Shown one piece after another: positions 26,965 to 36,164 of a DNA stretch of 64,000 nt; position 1 is the first letter of the stretch, and the number at the start of each line of letters is the position of its first letter. The position numbers and the translations under genes are program-made. Under the pieces are notes generated by a model. It did no database searches, had not been told where the DNA came from, and saw only the letters and a list, made by a program, of their open reading frames with translations. Source of the stretch: Jilunia laotingensis (GTDB lineage Bacteria; Bacteroidota; Bacteroidia; Bacteroidales; Bacteroidaceae); the NCBI RefSeq assembly GCF_014385165.1, contig NZ_JACRTF010000001.1:3782001-3846000 (forward strand). Direction: 5' to 3'.

Positions 26965-28257
26965 ATGATGAATAAAGTAGATATTCCCGATAAAGGGAAA
27001 AGAAAAAGGATTATCATTGTAGGAGGTGGATTCGGTGGATTAAAACTAGCACGTAAATTGAAAAATGATATTTTTCAGATTGTATTACTGGATAAAAATA
27101 ATTATCATTTATTTCAACCTTTACTCTATCAGGTTGCCACTGCGGGTATTGAACCAAGTGCTATCTCCTTTCCATTCCGCAAGATATTTAAGCGACGAAA
27201 ATATTTCCATATTCGTATATGCGAGGCACAACGAGTCATTCCAGGACAGAATGTACTTGAAACTTCAATTGGTAGCATTGAATACGATTATTTGGTAATA
27301 GCTACGGGATGTTATACGAATTACTTTGGTAATAACGAGATGGCTCTTCAAACGATGTCTCTGAAGACTACAGCAGAAGCTTTAGCCAATAGAAATCAGG
27401 TTTTGGAAAGTTTCGAAAAAGCTCAGAATACTAGTGACATGGATGAACGTAAAAAATTGATGACATTTCTTATCGTAGGAGGAGGTGCTACTGGCATAGA
27501 ACTATCTGGTGCATTAGCCGAAATGAGGAATTTCATTTTGCCTCAAGATTATCCAGATTTGGATATCAAGCATATGCGTATTGTATTAATTGATGCAGCC
27601 CCTCGTTTGTTATCGGCCTTCTCTGAGAAATCTTCTGAAGAAGTAAAAGATTACTTACTGAAAAAAGGAGTAGAAATAAAGCTTGATTCTAAAGTGGAAA
27701 GCTATGAAAATGATATGCTGGTACTTAGTGATGGAACAACTTTACCTTCAAAAAATGTCTATTGGGTCGCAGGGGTTAAAGCTAATAGTATTGCAGGTCT
27801 TCCATCAGAAGCCTATGGTCCGGGCAACCGTTTAAAAGTAAATGAATATAATAAGATCCTTGGAAGTAGTAATATATTTGCTATTGGTGATACTGCCTTA
27901 ATGGTAACCAAAGATTATCCGAGAGGCCATCCACAAGTTGTCCAACCGGCTATACAGCAAGCTAAACTTCTAGTACACAACTTGGATAATTTGGAAAAAG
28001 GACTTCCTATGAAACCTTTTGTATACCATAATAAAGGATCTATGGCAACTATCGGAAGAAATAATGCAATTGTGGAGTTGAAGAAATTTCGTTTTAGTGG
28101 ATTTTTTGCATGGGCAGTATGGCTCTTTATTCACTTAATGAGCATAGTCGGAGTAAAAAATAAACTATTTATTTTCACTGATTGGATGTGGAGCTATTTC
28201 ACCTATGATCCGTCATTACGATTAATAATCAAACCAGTTAAAAAAAGAAAAGATTAA
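26965..28257 (+). CDS. ndh: Type II NADH:quinone oxidoreductase
   Basis: 430 aa. The FAD-binding motif GxGxxG is near the N-terminus (IIIVGGGFGGLKLARKL), followed by NYHLFQPLLYQVATAGIEPS, typical of NDH-2. A second dinucleotide site is FLIVGGGATGIELSGALAE, and IFAIGDTA is the FAD ribityl site. C-terminal hydrophobic segments (GFFAWAVWLFIHLMSIVG) attach it to the membrane. It oxidises NADH and reduces menaquinone without pumping protons. Confidence 0.92.
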   Translation: MMNKVDIPDKGKRKRIIIVGGGFGGLKLARKLKNDIFQIVLLDKNNYHLFQPLLYQVATAGIEPSAISFPFRKIFKRRKYFHIRICEAQRVIPGQNVLETSIGSIEYDYLVIATGCYTNYFGNNEMALQTMSLKTTAEALANRNQVLESFEKAQNTSDMDERKKLMTFLIVGGGATGIELSGALAEMRNFILPQDYPDLDIKHMRIVLIDAAPRLLSAFSEKSSEEVKDYLLKKGVEIKLDSKVESYENDMLVLSDGTTLPSKNVYWVAGVKANSIAGLPSEAYGPGNRLKVNEYNKILGSSNIFAIGDTALMVTKDYPRGHPQVVQPAIQQAKLLVHNLDNLEKGLPMKPFVYHNKGSMATIGRNNAIVELKKFRFSGFFAWAVWLFIHLMSIVGVKNKLFIFTDWMWSYFTYDPSLRLIIKPVKKRKD

Positions 28258-28287
28258 AGAGTAAATTCTCTTTATTCGTTATATACC

Positions 28288-28328
28288 AAAAGAGCATCAA
28301 ATTCTTAATAATTAGTTGATGCTCTTTT
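28288..28328. terminator. Bidirectional intrinsic terminator after ndh
   Basis: Perfect 13-bp stem AAAAGAGCATCAA (28288-28300) with TTGATGCTCTTTT (28316-28328), T tract on one strand and A tract on the other. Confidence 0.88.
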
Positions 28329-28355
28329 AAATTTGTAAGTACTTTATATCTACTT

Positions 28356-28451
28356 CTATTCATCTTCATCGTCAAAATATCCGTATTCATGCAAAATGCC
28401 CCGACCTATTTCATCAAAACACTCTCTGAAGAAGTCTTTTAGTTTTTTCAT
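28356..28451 (-). CDS. Possible 31-aa acidic small protein
   Basis: An ATG at 28451 (- strand) reads MKKLKDFFRECFDEIGRGIL then HEYGYFDDEDE and stop. It ends just before the bidirectional terminator, as a real gene would. The amphipathic start and acidic end look protein-like, but the length makes chance possible. No function is suggested. Confidence 0.4.
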   Translation of the reverse strand: MKKLKDFFRECFDEIGRGILHEYGYFDDEDE

Positions 28452-28577
28452 AATTCATTTCTTTTCATGATAACTAGTTATACCATAGTAACAAACGCCT
28501 TAGAGAAGAGCTTGAGTGATTTCATTGTTATAACTGTTTATTTAATAAGCATAAACAATGTCAAAGTCTGAATTGTT

Positions 28578-28585
28578 TATATTTG
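28578..28585 (+). promoter_or_regulatory. -7 box (TATATTTG) for the DoxX gene
   Basis: 20 nt before the ATG at 28606. Confidence 0.65.
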
Positions 28586-28605
28586 ACATCTAAATAAACT
28601 AACAA

Positions 28606-29052
28606 ATGAAATTTATGATTTACAGATTTTTGTTCCCTTTAAAGCCTGATAGTACAGGAGCTTCTTTATTTCTTTTAGCATTGCGTATCTTCTTTGGTGT
28701 ATTGTTGATGAGTCATGGTATACAAAAGTGGAGTAATTTTCAAGAGATGTCTGCTACATTTCCTGATCCCCTTGGGGTCGGTAGTCCATTATCTTTAGGA
28801 TTAGCTATTTTTGGTGAAATGGTTTGTTCTATGGGATTTATTATTGGCTTACTTTATCGTTTGGCAATGTTGCCAATGATCTTTACAATGGGAATGGCGT
28901 TTTTCGTGATTCATGGAAATGATCCATTTTCAGTCAAAGAGTTGGCGCTCGTTTATCTTGTCGTATTTATACTGATGTATATATCCGGTCCCGGTAAATT
29001 TTCTGTTGACTACGTTTTAGGAAAAGAACTTAGACGACGCAAGAAAGAATGA
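28606..29052 (+). CDS. DoxX family membrane protein
   Basis: 148 aa with four membrane spans. LRIFFGVLLMSHGIQKWSNF is the DoxX signature, and FGEMVCSMGFIIGLLYRLA follows. DoxX-like proteins are small membrane proteins often associated with redox stress; a precise reaction is not established. It stands alone between its own promoter and the DUF3332 gene. Confidence 0.85.
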   Translation: MKFMIYRFLFPLKPDSTGASLFLLALRIFFGVLLMSHGIQKWSNFQEMSATFPDPLGVGSPLSLGLAIFGEMVCSMGFIIGLLYRLAMLPMIFTMGMAFFVIHGNDPFSVKELALVYLVVFILMYISGPGKFSVDYVLGKELRRRKKE

Positions 29053-29071
29053 GATAGAAAATTCGTGAGAT

Positions 29072-29103
29072 TTTGTTTCTATTAATTAAATCGTTTATAT
29101 TTG
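29072..29103 (+). promoter_or_regulatory. Complete Bacteroides promoter for DUF3332 gene
   Basis: TTTG (29072-29075), 20-nt spacer, TATATTTG (29096-29103): the full -33/-7 consensus. A leader of about 60 nt precedes the ATG. Confidence 0.85.
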
Positions 29104-29169
29104 CACTCTGTATGTAGGTCGATAATGATATTCTACATTCAACAAAATAATAACTAAAAAACAGAGATT

Positions 29170-29724
29170 ATGAAGAAAAACAAATTTACATTTGTAGCAG
29201 TGTTTGCACTAAGTGGAACCATGTTGTTCAGTTCATGTGTTGGTTCATTCGGTTTATTCAACCGTATTTCTTCTTGGAACCAGTCTGTGGGCAATAAGTT
29301 TGTGAACGAGCTTGTGTTTCTTGCTCTTAACATAGTTCCGGTATATGGTGTTGCTTATTTGGCAGATGCTTTGGTTATCAATTCCATCGAATTTTGGAGT
29401 GGCACTAATCCTATGGCAAATGTAGGAGATGTAAAGAATGTAAAAGGTGAAAACGGTAATTATCTGGTAGAAACACTCGATAATGGATATTCTATAACAA
29501 AGGAAGGTGAAGAAGCCTCAATGGAATTGATCTATGACAAAGATGCTAATACATGGAACGTAGTAGCTAACGGTGAAAGTAGAGAACTACTAAAAATGAA
29601 TAATGACGGCACGGCACAGATGTATCTGCCGAATGGTGAAACTATGAATGTGACATTAGATGCTCAAGGCACACTTGCAGCACGTCAGTTAGTGGATAAC
29701 GGACTTCTGTTTGCGGTGCGTTAA
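29170..29724 (+). CDS. DUF3332 lipoprotein
   Basis: 184 aa. Lipoprotein signal ALSGTMLFSSC, then GLFNRISSWNQSVGNKFVNE, the DUF3332 signature, and a second hydrophobic stretch (LVFLALNIVPVYGVAYLADA). The C-terminal half is a small beta-rich domain. The function is unknown; the full promoter suggests steady expression. A terminator follows directly. Confidence 0.85.
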   Translation: MKKNKFTFVAVFALSGTMLFSSCVGSFGLFNRISSWNQSVGNKFVNELVFLALNIVPVYGVAYLADALVINSIEFWSGTNPMANVGDVKNVKGENGNYLVETLDNGYSITKEGEEASMELIYDKDANTWNVVANGESRELLKMNNDGTAQMYLPNGETMNVTLDAQGTLAARQLVDNGLLFAVR

Positions 29725-29748
29725 ATCAAATGAAATAAATATTATTGA

Positions 29749-29790
29749 GATGAAACATATTTCTGAGAAGAATGTGTTTCATCTTTTTTT
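29749..29790 (+). terminator. Intrinsic terminator after DUF3332 gene
   Basis: GATGAAACATATT (29749-29761) pairs with AATGTGTTTCATC (29771-29783) with G-T wobbles, followed by TTTTTTT. Confidence 0.88.
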
Positions 29791-29815
29791 GTTTGTAAAG
29801 TTATAAGGCTGTTTC

Positions 29816-32125
29816 CTAAAATGGATATCCCACAGCGAAATGAAATGCAAAATCCCGACTGAAATCTGGATGAATGATTGGCCAACGTTGTTTACCACTT
29901 TCATATGCCGGATTTATAGCTTTCATGCCACCGTCAAAACGTAGTACAAAGAAATCCAAATCCAGTCTTAAACCCAATCCATAAGCTACAGCAATCTGCT
30001 TGTAGAATTTATTAAACTTAAATACTCCTCCCGGTTGATTTGCGTAATCACGGATTGTCCAAATATTACCTGCATCAATAAAAGCCGCTCCTTGGAACTT
30101 CCAAAAAAGTTTACTTCTATATTCGATACTTGCGTCCAACTTTATATCTCCGGATTGATTCAGAAAATTGCCGTCACCGGGGAATGATCCGGGACCTAAA
30201 TCGCGGACAGACCATCCGCGTACGCTATTTGCCCCCCCTGAAAAATATTGTTTTTCAAAAGGGATTGTTTTAGCATTTCCATATGGTACGGCAATCCCAA
30301 TACCTGCATGAAATGCCAATGAATTACGATGATCGATCCGTATATTTTTTGCAAAGTCAAAATCTCCTTTTATATACTGTGCATATGGAATACCTAATAT
30401 GGCATATTCCCCATCATTATTTTTATGTAAGCTTGTAGCTTTCGACAAAGCATACAGGATATTACCTGCAGATTCTATATTTGCACGAATCGAATAAGAA
30501 TTGGATGTGATTGTATTATTAATTAAAGCGTTTCCTGCACTATTGAAGTTATAGCTATAACCCATTCGTACAATAAGTCGATTTTTATAATTATATTCAA
30601 ATATATGATTTTGTCCTTTATTGATATAATCTTCACGGAATTTATCGGATATCCAAGGGAGATATAAATATCCGATATCAATCATGTCGATACGATGTTG
30701 CGTCCGCTGACGTTGCGTCCATTTATAGCTCCAAGAGGCAGATGCAACCGTACGCGAGAACTCCGGTCTTAACTGATAGCTATATTGTAAGCCGAATTCC
30801 GTTGTGGCTCGTATATTACGTTTGAAGTCCGAACTTAAAAAGGGAAACAGGAAACTTGGAAAATTAATACTTGTTTCTACTCCATATTCAGTGTAATTGT
30901 TGTTGCGGTAATCACCTTGCAGTCCGGTAATTGCTTCATAAGCACCACGAAATTTCATCATAAACGTTTCTGAGCCATGAAACAGATTTCTGTGTTGAAA
31001 TGATACCGAAGCGGCTGCTCCGAGATCACCAGCGGAGTTTGTTCCTTCTAACTCAAAAGAGATGGATTTATGTTTGCTTTTTGTAAGCATGACATAGCAA
31101 TTTAGCATAGTCGTGTCTCCGACAGTCGTTTCAAAAAAACGAATATTTGTATATTTCAATGCCGGTAACCTTCCGAAGTAGGTATAAGTGCGTTGGACAT
31201 CACGTTCGTTATATAAATCTCCGACAGAAAAGCGCAGATTATCAGTAAGTACTTTCGGACGTAAGTAAAGTTTATCTTTATAATAGATGGGATAATCTTT
31301 ATAATGTATCGAATCATTGATTTCAATGCTGCTTAATGCCGATGATTGTAGAACGTCATAGTCAGTTATGAAATTAATCTTGTTGATCCGATATTGATAA
31401 TGTTCTCTAGGCGTATCTTCCGTACGTAATTTAAACGGGTGCAGATGGAGGGTAAGGTCCACAAGATAAGTATTGCGAACTGTATCGGCAGTATAGGATA
31501 TGTAATCTTTATTGAATTTATAATACCCTTTGCGAAGTAAATTATCGGTAATGCGTTGGCGCTCATCGTCTAAAACGTTTACATCGAAAAGCATCCCTTC
31601 TTTTAAGAGAGTGCTGGCAGAGTCCTTCTGCATATATTCTGCAATCTTACTGTCTTTTATATCATAATTTAGAGTACGGACTATGTATGGTTTGCCGGTT
31701 GTAACTTCATAATGCAATTTCAGCTTTTTCTTTTTGGTCTTTGTTACACGTTTAACTGAAGCTCCCATATATCCCATATTCTGCACGGCCTTTGTAATCT
31801 CTTCCTGAGAACGTTTCGCTTCGCTTTCATTATATATTACGGGAGCATCACCTATTTTACGAAGAAATTTGTTAATCCATTTAGTAGAATCTCTACCGGA
31901 AAGGTCATATACATACAACTGGGTTTTTATCAAACTGAACCATTTGGCATTTGGATTTTGTCTTACATACATCCGCAGATTAGAAGGTTTCACTTCTTTA
32001 TTATCCGTAATAACCTTTACTTCGTCCAATAAATAGGAACCATCCGGCACAAACTTAGTAGCCGAACAGGAAGCGAGCATCAAGATAGCAAAAAAAAATA
32101 TTGTGTAAAGATAACCTTTCCTCAT
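29816..32125 (-). CDS. tamL: TamL: lipidated Omp85/TamA-type outer-membrane assembly protein
   Basis: 769 aa from the ATG at 32125, which gives the lipoprotein signal MRKGYLYTIFFFAILMLASC; a TTG three codons earlier is unlikely. POTRA-type repeats fill residues ~25-400 (a motif such as GKPYIVRTLNYDI). The C-terminal half is a 16-strand Omp85 barrel, with GGANSVRGWSVRDLGPG as the conserved lid-lock segment and an aromatic terminal residue (VGYPF). Bacteroidota use this lipidated TamA form in assembling outer-membrane proteins or surface lipoproteins. Confidence 0.9.
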   Translation of the reverse strand: MRKGYLYTIFFFAILMLASCSATKFVPDGSYLLDEVKVITDNKEVKPSNLRMYVRQNPNAKWFSLIKTQLYVYDLSGRDSTKWINKFLRKIGDAPVIYNESEAKRSQEEITKAVQNMGYMGASVKRVTKTKKKKLKLHYEVTTGKPYIVRTLNYDIKDSKIAEYMQKDSASTLLKEGMLFDVNVLDDERQRITDNLLRKGYYKFNKDYISYTADTVRNTYLVDLTLHLHPFKLRTEDTPREHYQYRINKINFITDYDVLQSSALSSIEINDSIHYKDYPIYYKDKLYLRPKVLTDNLRFSVGDLYNERDVQRTYTYFGRLPALKYTNIRFFETTVGDTTMLNCYVMLTKSKHKSISFELEGTNSAGDLGAAASVSFQHRNLFHGSETFMMKFRGAYEAITGLQGDYRNNNYTEYGVETSINFPSFLFPFLSSDFKRNIRATTEFGLQYSYQLRPEFSRTVASASWSYKWTQRQRTQHRIDMIDIGYLYLPWISDKFREDYINKGQNHIFEYNYKNRLIVRMGYSYNFNSAGNALINNTITSNSYSIRANIESAGNILYALSKATSLHKNNDGEYAILGIPYAQYIKGDFDFAKNIRIDHRNSLAFHAGIGIAVPYGNAKTIPFEKQYFSGGANSVRGWSVRDLGPGSFPGDGNFLNQSGDIKLDASIEYRSKLFWKFQGAAFIDAGNIWTIRDYANQPGGVFKFNKFYKQIAVAYGLGLRLDLDFFVLRFDGGMKAINPAYESGKQRWPIIHPDFSRDFAFHFAVGYPF

Positions 32126-32156
32126 ACAGTCCAAATCGTTGCCTCATTTAAGCCTA

Positions 32157-32164
32157 CAAATATA
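32157..32164 (-). promoter_or_regulatory. -7 box (TATATTTG) for tamL
   Basis: CAAATATA on the + strand, 31 nt upstream of the ATG at 32125; it supports that start. Confidence 0.65.
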
Positions 32165-32279
32165 CTCCATTTTTTCTGTTTGGGGAAATAATAAATGCTA
32201 ATTCGCCCATGTGAAAGCATGACTATCTGCACACGGGCGAACTATCACTAATTGATCAATTAACCGATCAATTCATCTG

Positions 32280-33587
32280 TTATTTTAGGCGGAAAGCGAT
32301 AGGAACCGTATATTTCACACGGACAACTTCTCCTTTTTGTTTTCCTGGCTTCCAGTTTGGCATAGAATTGATTACACGTAAAGCTTCTTTGTCCAATTCA
32401 GATTGTACACTGCGGACAACGTGGGCATCTTCAATTTTCCCATCTGTATTTACTACAAACTGAACGACTACGCGACCTTGAACACCTTTATTCTGAGCGT
32501 CTGAAGGATATTTAATATTTCTGCTTAAGAATGTCATCAGTGCCTCCATACCTCCAGGGAATTCAGGCATTTCTTCTACTACATCAAAAGCATCATTTGC
32601 AGTGGCTGTTAAAGTGTCGTTCTTTACTACTTCCGGTATAGCTTTTACTTCAACTTCTTCATTTTTTGTTGCCTTATCTTCGCTTTCCATATTGGCACAA
32701 TTACTGAACAGGATGAGTAAGGCGGTGATAGGAATAAACATCAGGTACTTGCTCTTCATGATGTTACGGGTTCTTTTTCTGTTTAACATTTTAATTCTGT
32801 TTTTTAAAGGTAATACACTAAAGTTATTATATAGATTTGCTGCAGCCAATTGAGTATGTTTTAAACCAAGAAGATGATATTGATAGGTTTTCTTATCATA
32901 ACCATTTTGTATGACTTTACGGTCGGCTAGATATTCGTGATTTACGCGCATTTCACTTCGTATCAGCCAAGCAAAAGGATTGAACCAGCAGAATATAATT
33001 GCTAGTTGTGCGAGAAGTATATCCGCGGAGTGTAATTCGCGTACATGTGTCTGTTCATGGATCAATATTTCTTTTATTTCTTTATTTGTATGAATAGCCG
33101 GATATAGGCATATCCATTTGAAAAACGAATAAGGTTCCTGCTTTTCTTTGGCAATACATACACAAGTCCCATCGATAATGGTTTTATCGGACTGGTGAAG
33201 ATCATAACAGGTTTTGTAGATTTCTAGTACGGTGCGAATCAGAAGAATGGAAATACCGATCACGTACACTATCATCAAAGATACAGCTATCCACGAATAA
33301 AGGGACATTCCCGGATTGACGGATATTCCAACTCCAGCATTATAAGTGATCTCTATTTCGGGTAGTACTTTTTCATAGAAATCATTTATGACCTGTCCCG
33401 TATGATTCATTGTCATCCATCCTGGAATAGAAAATAGCGGATAAACAAATGATGTAATATAGATCAATATCAACATAAATCTCCGTAAACCAAAAAATGT
33501 ATCCTTGGTGAACATGAGCTTATAGAAGGTATAAAGAACCACTAAAGCAAAATTCACTTTTATAAGATATAAAATGAAAGGTGTCAT
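32280..33587 (-). CDS. BlaR1/MecR1-type M56 metallopeptidase fused to a TonB C-terminal domain
   Basis: 435 aa. The N-terminal half has four membrane spans and the M56 zinc site HEQTH (residues 177-181, in ILIHEQTHVREL). A fifth hydrophobic segment (YLMFIPITALLILFSNC) follows, then a linker and a TonB-like domain of about 85 residues (GVQGRVVVQFVVNTDGKIED, INSMPNWKPGKQKGE). The penicillin-sensing domain of true BlaR1 is absent. With the BlaI-like repressor 13 nt upstream it probably forms a signal-dependent proteolysis pair; the TonB part may sense or act at the envelope. Confidence 0.88.
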   Translation of the reverse strand: MTPFILYLIKVNFALVVLYTFYKLMFTKDTFFGLRRFMLILIYITSFVYPLFSIPGWMTMNHTGQVINDFYEKVLPEIEITYNAGVGISVNPGMSLYSWIAVSLMIVYVIGISILLIRTVLEIYKTCYDLHQSDKTIIDGTCVCIAKEKQEPYSFFKWICLYPAIHTNKEIKEILIHEQTHVRELHSADILLAQLAIIFCWFNPFAWLIRSEMRVNHEYLADRKVIQNGYDKKTYQYHLLGLKHTQLAAANLYNNFSVLPLKNRIKMLNRKRTRNIMKSKYLMFIPITALLILFSNCANMESEDKATKNEEVEVKAIPEVVKNDTLTATANDAFDVVEEMPEFPGGMEALMTFLSRNIKYPSDAQNKGVQGRVVVQFVVNTDGKIEDAHVVRSVQSELDKEALRVINSMPNWKPGKQKGEVVRVKYTVPIAFRLK

Positions 33588-33600
33588 AGTTCATATAATT

Positions 33601-33963
33601 TTATGATTCTTCTTCCTCAATGATATTTATAAGATCCTCCAATTCTTTCTTAGTTATTTTACGGTCTCTAACAAAAAATGAAACCATTTCTTTGTATGAA
33701 CCTGTAAAATAGTTGCTAACCACCCCACTCAGGAAGTAACGTTTATAATCACTTTCTTTGATGATCGGATGGTATTGAATGGAGTTGCCTAATTTGAATG
33801 GAGACAGATATTTCTTCTTTTCCAAATTACGTACTACCGATGCCAGGCTTGTATAAGGTGGACGAGGTTCGGGCATTTGATTTAGTACATCTCTAATGAA
33901 ACTCTCTCCGAGCTTCCAAAAGTAAAGCATTACTTCCTCTTCTTGTTGTGTAAGTCTCTCCAT
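33601..33963 (-). CDS. BlaI/MecI-family transcription repressor
   Basis: 120 aa. Winged helix at residues 1-70: LTQQEEEVMLYFWKLGESFI, then PPYTSLASVVRNLEKKKYLS, the recognition helix of the family. The C-terminal part (SYKEMVSFFVRDRKITKKEL) dimerises and is the usual site of cleavage by the M56 partner encoded next. A -7 box at 34007-34014 precedes it, so autoregulation of the pair is likely. Confidence 0.92.
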   Translation of the reverse strand: MERLTQQEEEVMLYFWKLGESFIRDVLNQMPEPRPPYTSLASVVRNLEKKKYLSPFKLGNSIQYHPIIKESDYKRYFLSGVVSNYFTGSYKEMVSFFVRDRKITKKELEDLINIIEEEES

Positions 33964-34006
33964 ACTAATTTTATTTATTTCTGAATATCAATCTACTATT
34001 TATTAG

Positions 34007-34014
34007 CAAATCTA
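34007..34014 (-). promoter_or_regulatory. -7 box (TAGATTTG) for the BlaI-like gene
   Basis: CAAATCTA on the + strand, about 43 nt from the ATG at 33963. Confidence 0.65.
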
Positions 34015-34122
34015 CGAAAATTAAATAGATAGTATATATTTATCTGTGTAAATATTGTTAATGGGAAGGAAATAACTATAGAAAAACATGCTATAAAAAG
34101 CGGAATATTGCGATTATCTTCA

Positions 34123-34130
34123 TAGCTTTG
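34123..34130 (+). promoter_or_regulatory. -7 box (TAGCTTTG) for the RNA methyltransferase
   Basis: 17 nt before the ATG at 34148, implying a very short leader. Confidence 0.6.
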
Positions 34131-34147
34131 CTGCAAATAAGAGTAAT

Positions 34148-34912
34148 ATGCCAGCATTAAGTAAAAATAGAATAAAGTATATCCGTTCACTGGATTTAAA
34201 AAAGATACGTAAAGAAGAAAAGGTATTTTTGGCTGAAGGGCCTAAACTCGTTGGTGATTTACTGGAGTATTTTCCATGTTCGTTTCTTGCTGCTACTACA
34301 TCATGGCTACAAGGGCATCCTTTTGTTCAGGCAGATGAAATTGCGGAAGTTAATGCAGAAGATTTATCTCGCGCCAGTTTATTAAAAACTCCGCAACAAG
34401 TATTAGCCATATTTAGGCAATCGGATTATGAATTAGATAAATCAATCATCAAAGATTCTCTTTGCTTGGCTCTTGATGATATCCAGGATCCTGGGAATTT
34501 AGGAACAATTATCAGACTTGCAGATTGGTTCGGTATCGAGCATATCATTTGCTCGCCTAATACGGTAGATGTATACAATCCTAAAACTATACAAGCCACA
34601 ATGGGAGGAATAGCTCGTGTGAAGGTATATTATACTCCCCTACCCGATCTGATAAAATCGTTGGGAGATACGCCGATTTACGGAACATTATTGAATGGTG
34701 ACAACATGTACAGCCAGCGATTATCCCGTAATGGGTTGATTATTATGGGTAATGAGGGGAATGGTATTAGCAAAGAAGTAGAATCTTTGATCACCCGAAA
34801 ATTATATATACCAAATTATCCACAAAGCCGGGAAACTTCCGAATCACTGAATGTAGCCATTGCTACGGCAGTTGTTTGCGCTGAGTTTCGGCGACAGGCT
34901 GCATGGAAGTAA
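34148..34912 (+). CDS. SpoU/TrmH-family RNA 2'-O-methyltransferase
   Basis: 254 aa. The N-terminal substrate-binding domain (MPALSKNRIKYIRSLDLKKI, EEKVFLAEGPKLV) precedes a SPOUT domain with the three SpoU motifs: LDDIQDPGNLGTIIR, IIMGNEGNGISKEV and LYIPNYPQSRETSESLNVAI. It methylates a ribose in tRNA or rRNA using S-adenosylmethionine; the target nucleotide is not evident. Its 3' end overlaps the convergent small gene by 50 nt. Confidence 0.92.
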   Translation: MPALSKNRIKYIRSLDLKKIRKEEKVFLAEGPKLVGDLLEYFPCSFLAATTSWLQGHPFVQADEIAEVNAEDLSRASLLKTPQQVLAIFRQSDYELDKSIIKDSLCLALDDIQDPGNLGTIIRLADWFGIEHIICSPNTVDVYNPKTIQATMGGIARVKVYYTPLPDLIKSLGDTPIYGTLLNGDNMYSQRLSRNGLIIMGNEGNGISKEVESLITRKLYIPNYPQSRETSESLNVAIATAVVCAEFRRQAAWK

Positions 34913-35114
34913 AATCAAATGGATATAAAAGATAGGCGCGGAAACTACCCCTGTCCGGTATCAATTCTATCACTCCCGGCATCCATTCTACGGATTCGAT
35001 TTCTTCAGTAAGAGGGAAGAATTTCGCAACGAATTCTTCCTCCATCTCTATTACAAATTGTTTCAAATACCCTTTTTCGGGTATATATAAATAATGAGAG
35101 GCAAAACGTTTCAT
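34863..35114 (-). CDS. Conserved small protein, operon partner of DUF4296 gene
   Basis: 83 aa (MKRFASHYLYIPEKGYLKQF, then VIEMEEEFVAKFFPL, ELIPDRGSFRAYLLYPFDF). It starts directly after the DUF4296 stop and ends 50 nt inside the convergent methyltransferase gene. The frame shows normal protein composition with alternating hydrophobic residues, suggesting a small beta-fold. I do not recognise a function. Confidence 0.7.
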   Translation of the reverse strand: MKRFASHYLYIPEKGYLKQFVIEMEEEFVAKFFPLTEEIESVEWMPGVIELIPDRGSFRAYLLYPFDFTSMQPVAETQRKQLP

Positions 35115-36164
35115 TTAATTACGTGATGTGGATTGAACATGTTGGCGCTGATTCATTCTCTTTTCTTGCTGGAGTTCTCTCTTTTCCTTTTGAATGTGTT
35201 GCTCAACTTCTAATTGTTCCGGTTTTACCTCGCGAGTTTGTTTTGTGCGGCGGCGATTCATTTCTTCCGGACTCAATCGTTGCGGTTCCTGTATCTCAGT
35301 TTTGGCACTATCACTTTTCTGTTTTTCTTCAATTACATTTCCAGAGTCTGCTTTTAATGTGTCGTTTTGCAATGAATCGTTTAAAAGTCGTAATGAATCA
35401 TTAGAATGATAACGCATCAGAGAAATCCGGTCTGCCAACAATGTACGTTGAGATTTTCCTCTTGGGTAATAAATAAATCCATTTATTTCTTTTATTGCCC
35501 CCAAAGAATCTGATTGCAGGCGAATGCTCTGTGTACCGGCTTCGATAATTTCTTTTGTTTCACCGATTATGCTATCGTTCTCGAATTTTATCTGCATTGC
35601 CATTAATGCCGAAATCACAGAATCTGCTTGTTGTCCGGGGAAATTGAAATTGACTTCCCAAACCAAAGTATCCCGTTCTTTGAAATTGGAGTCAGATGGC
35701 AACGTAAAAGTGAATTTATTACTCATTGGCAATCCGGCCAGCCGTATCATATGCCGCCACGCCCATACATTAATGCTATCTCCGGGAGCAGATGTCATTG
35801 GCTTTTTGTCACGGATAGCAATGAGATGGTTGATCGCATTCTGTTGATCTTTTAGCTTGCTGTTTACTCTTTCGTAAATTTTAGAAAGGATTTCCGTATT
35901 TCGTGTGTACCATACCATCGAAGAGTCGAAAACGGCTTCTGTCGTACCATATTTATTGAATACGGCATCCGTGTAGAGAACCTTTTTATAGTTTTCACTA
36001 TACGGTAGATTCTCTCCCATTGCTTTTGCAATATGATAATCATACAAAAGATTTTCCATTGTTGACTCTGGAAGCACTCCATCAGGTTTCTTAACCTTAC
36101 ATCCTGCTACGATTACTGTTAGCAGGCAGATCATGTACAAACGGAACCGGAACTCTTTTCTCAT
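35115..36164 (-). CDS. DUF4296 lipoprotein
   Basis: 349 aa. Lipoprotein signal YMICLLTVIVAGC, then the DUF4296 domain (LPESTMENLLYDYHIAKAM...VFNKYGTTEAVFDSSMVWY, residues ~30-115). The C-terminal third is charged and glutamine-rich (KQKSDSAKTEIQEPQRL), probably disordered. It starts with an ATGA overlap after lspA, whose product would process its own lipoprotein signal. Function unknown. Confidence 0.85.
   Translation of the reverse strand: MRKEFRFRLYMICLLTVIVAGCKVKKPDGVLPESTMENLLYDYHIAKAMGENLPYSENYKKVLYTDAVFNKYGTTEAVFDSSMVWYTRNTEILSKIYERVNSKLKDQQNAINHLIAIRDKKPMTSAPGDSINVWAWRHMIRLAGLPMSNKFTFTLPSDSNFKERDTLVWEVNFNFPGQQADSVISALMAMQIKFENDSIIGETKEIIEAGTQSIRLQSDSLGAIKEINGFIYYPRGKSQRTLLADRISLMRYHSNDSLRLLNDSLQNDTLKADSGNVIEEKQKSDSAKTEIQEPQRLSPEEMNRRRTKQTREVKPEQLEVEQHIQKEKRELQQEKRMNQRQHVQSTSRN

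Noticed and set aside
32126..32134. TTG start three codons upstream for tamL
   Set aside because: The ATG at 32125 gives a normal lipoprotein signal and fits the -7 box spacing.
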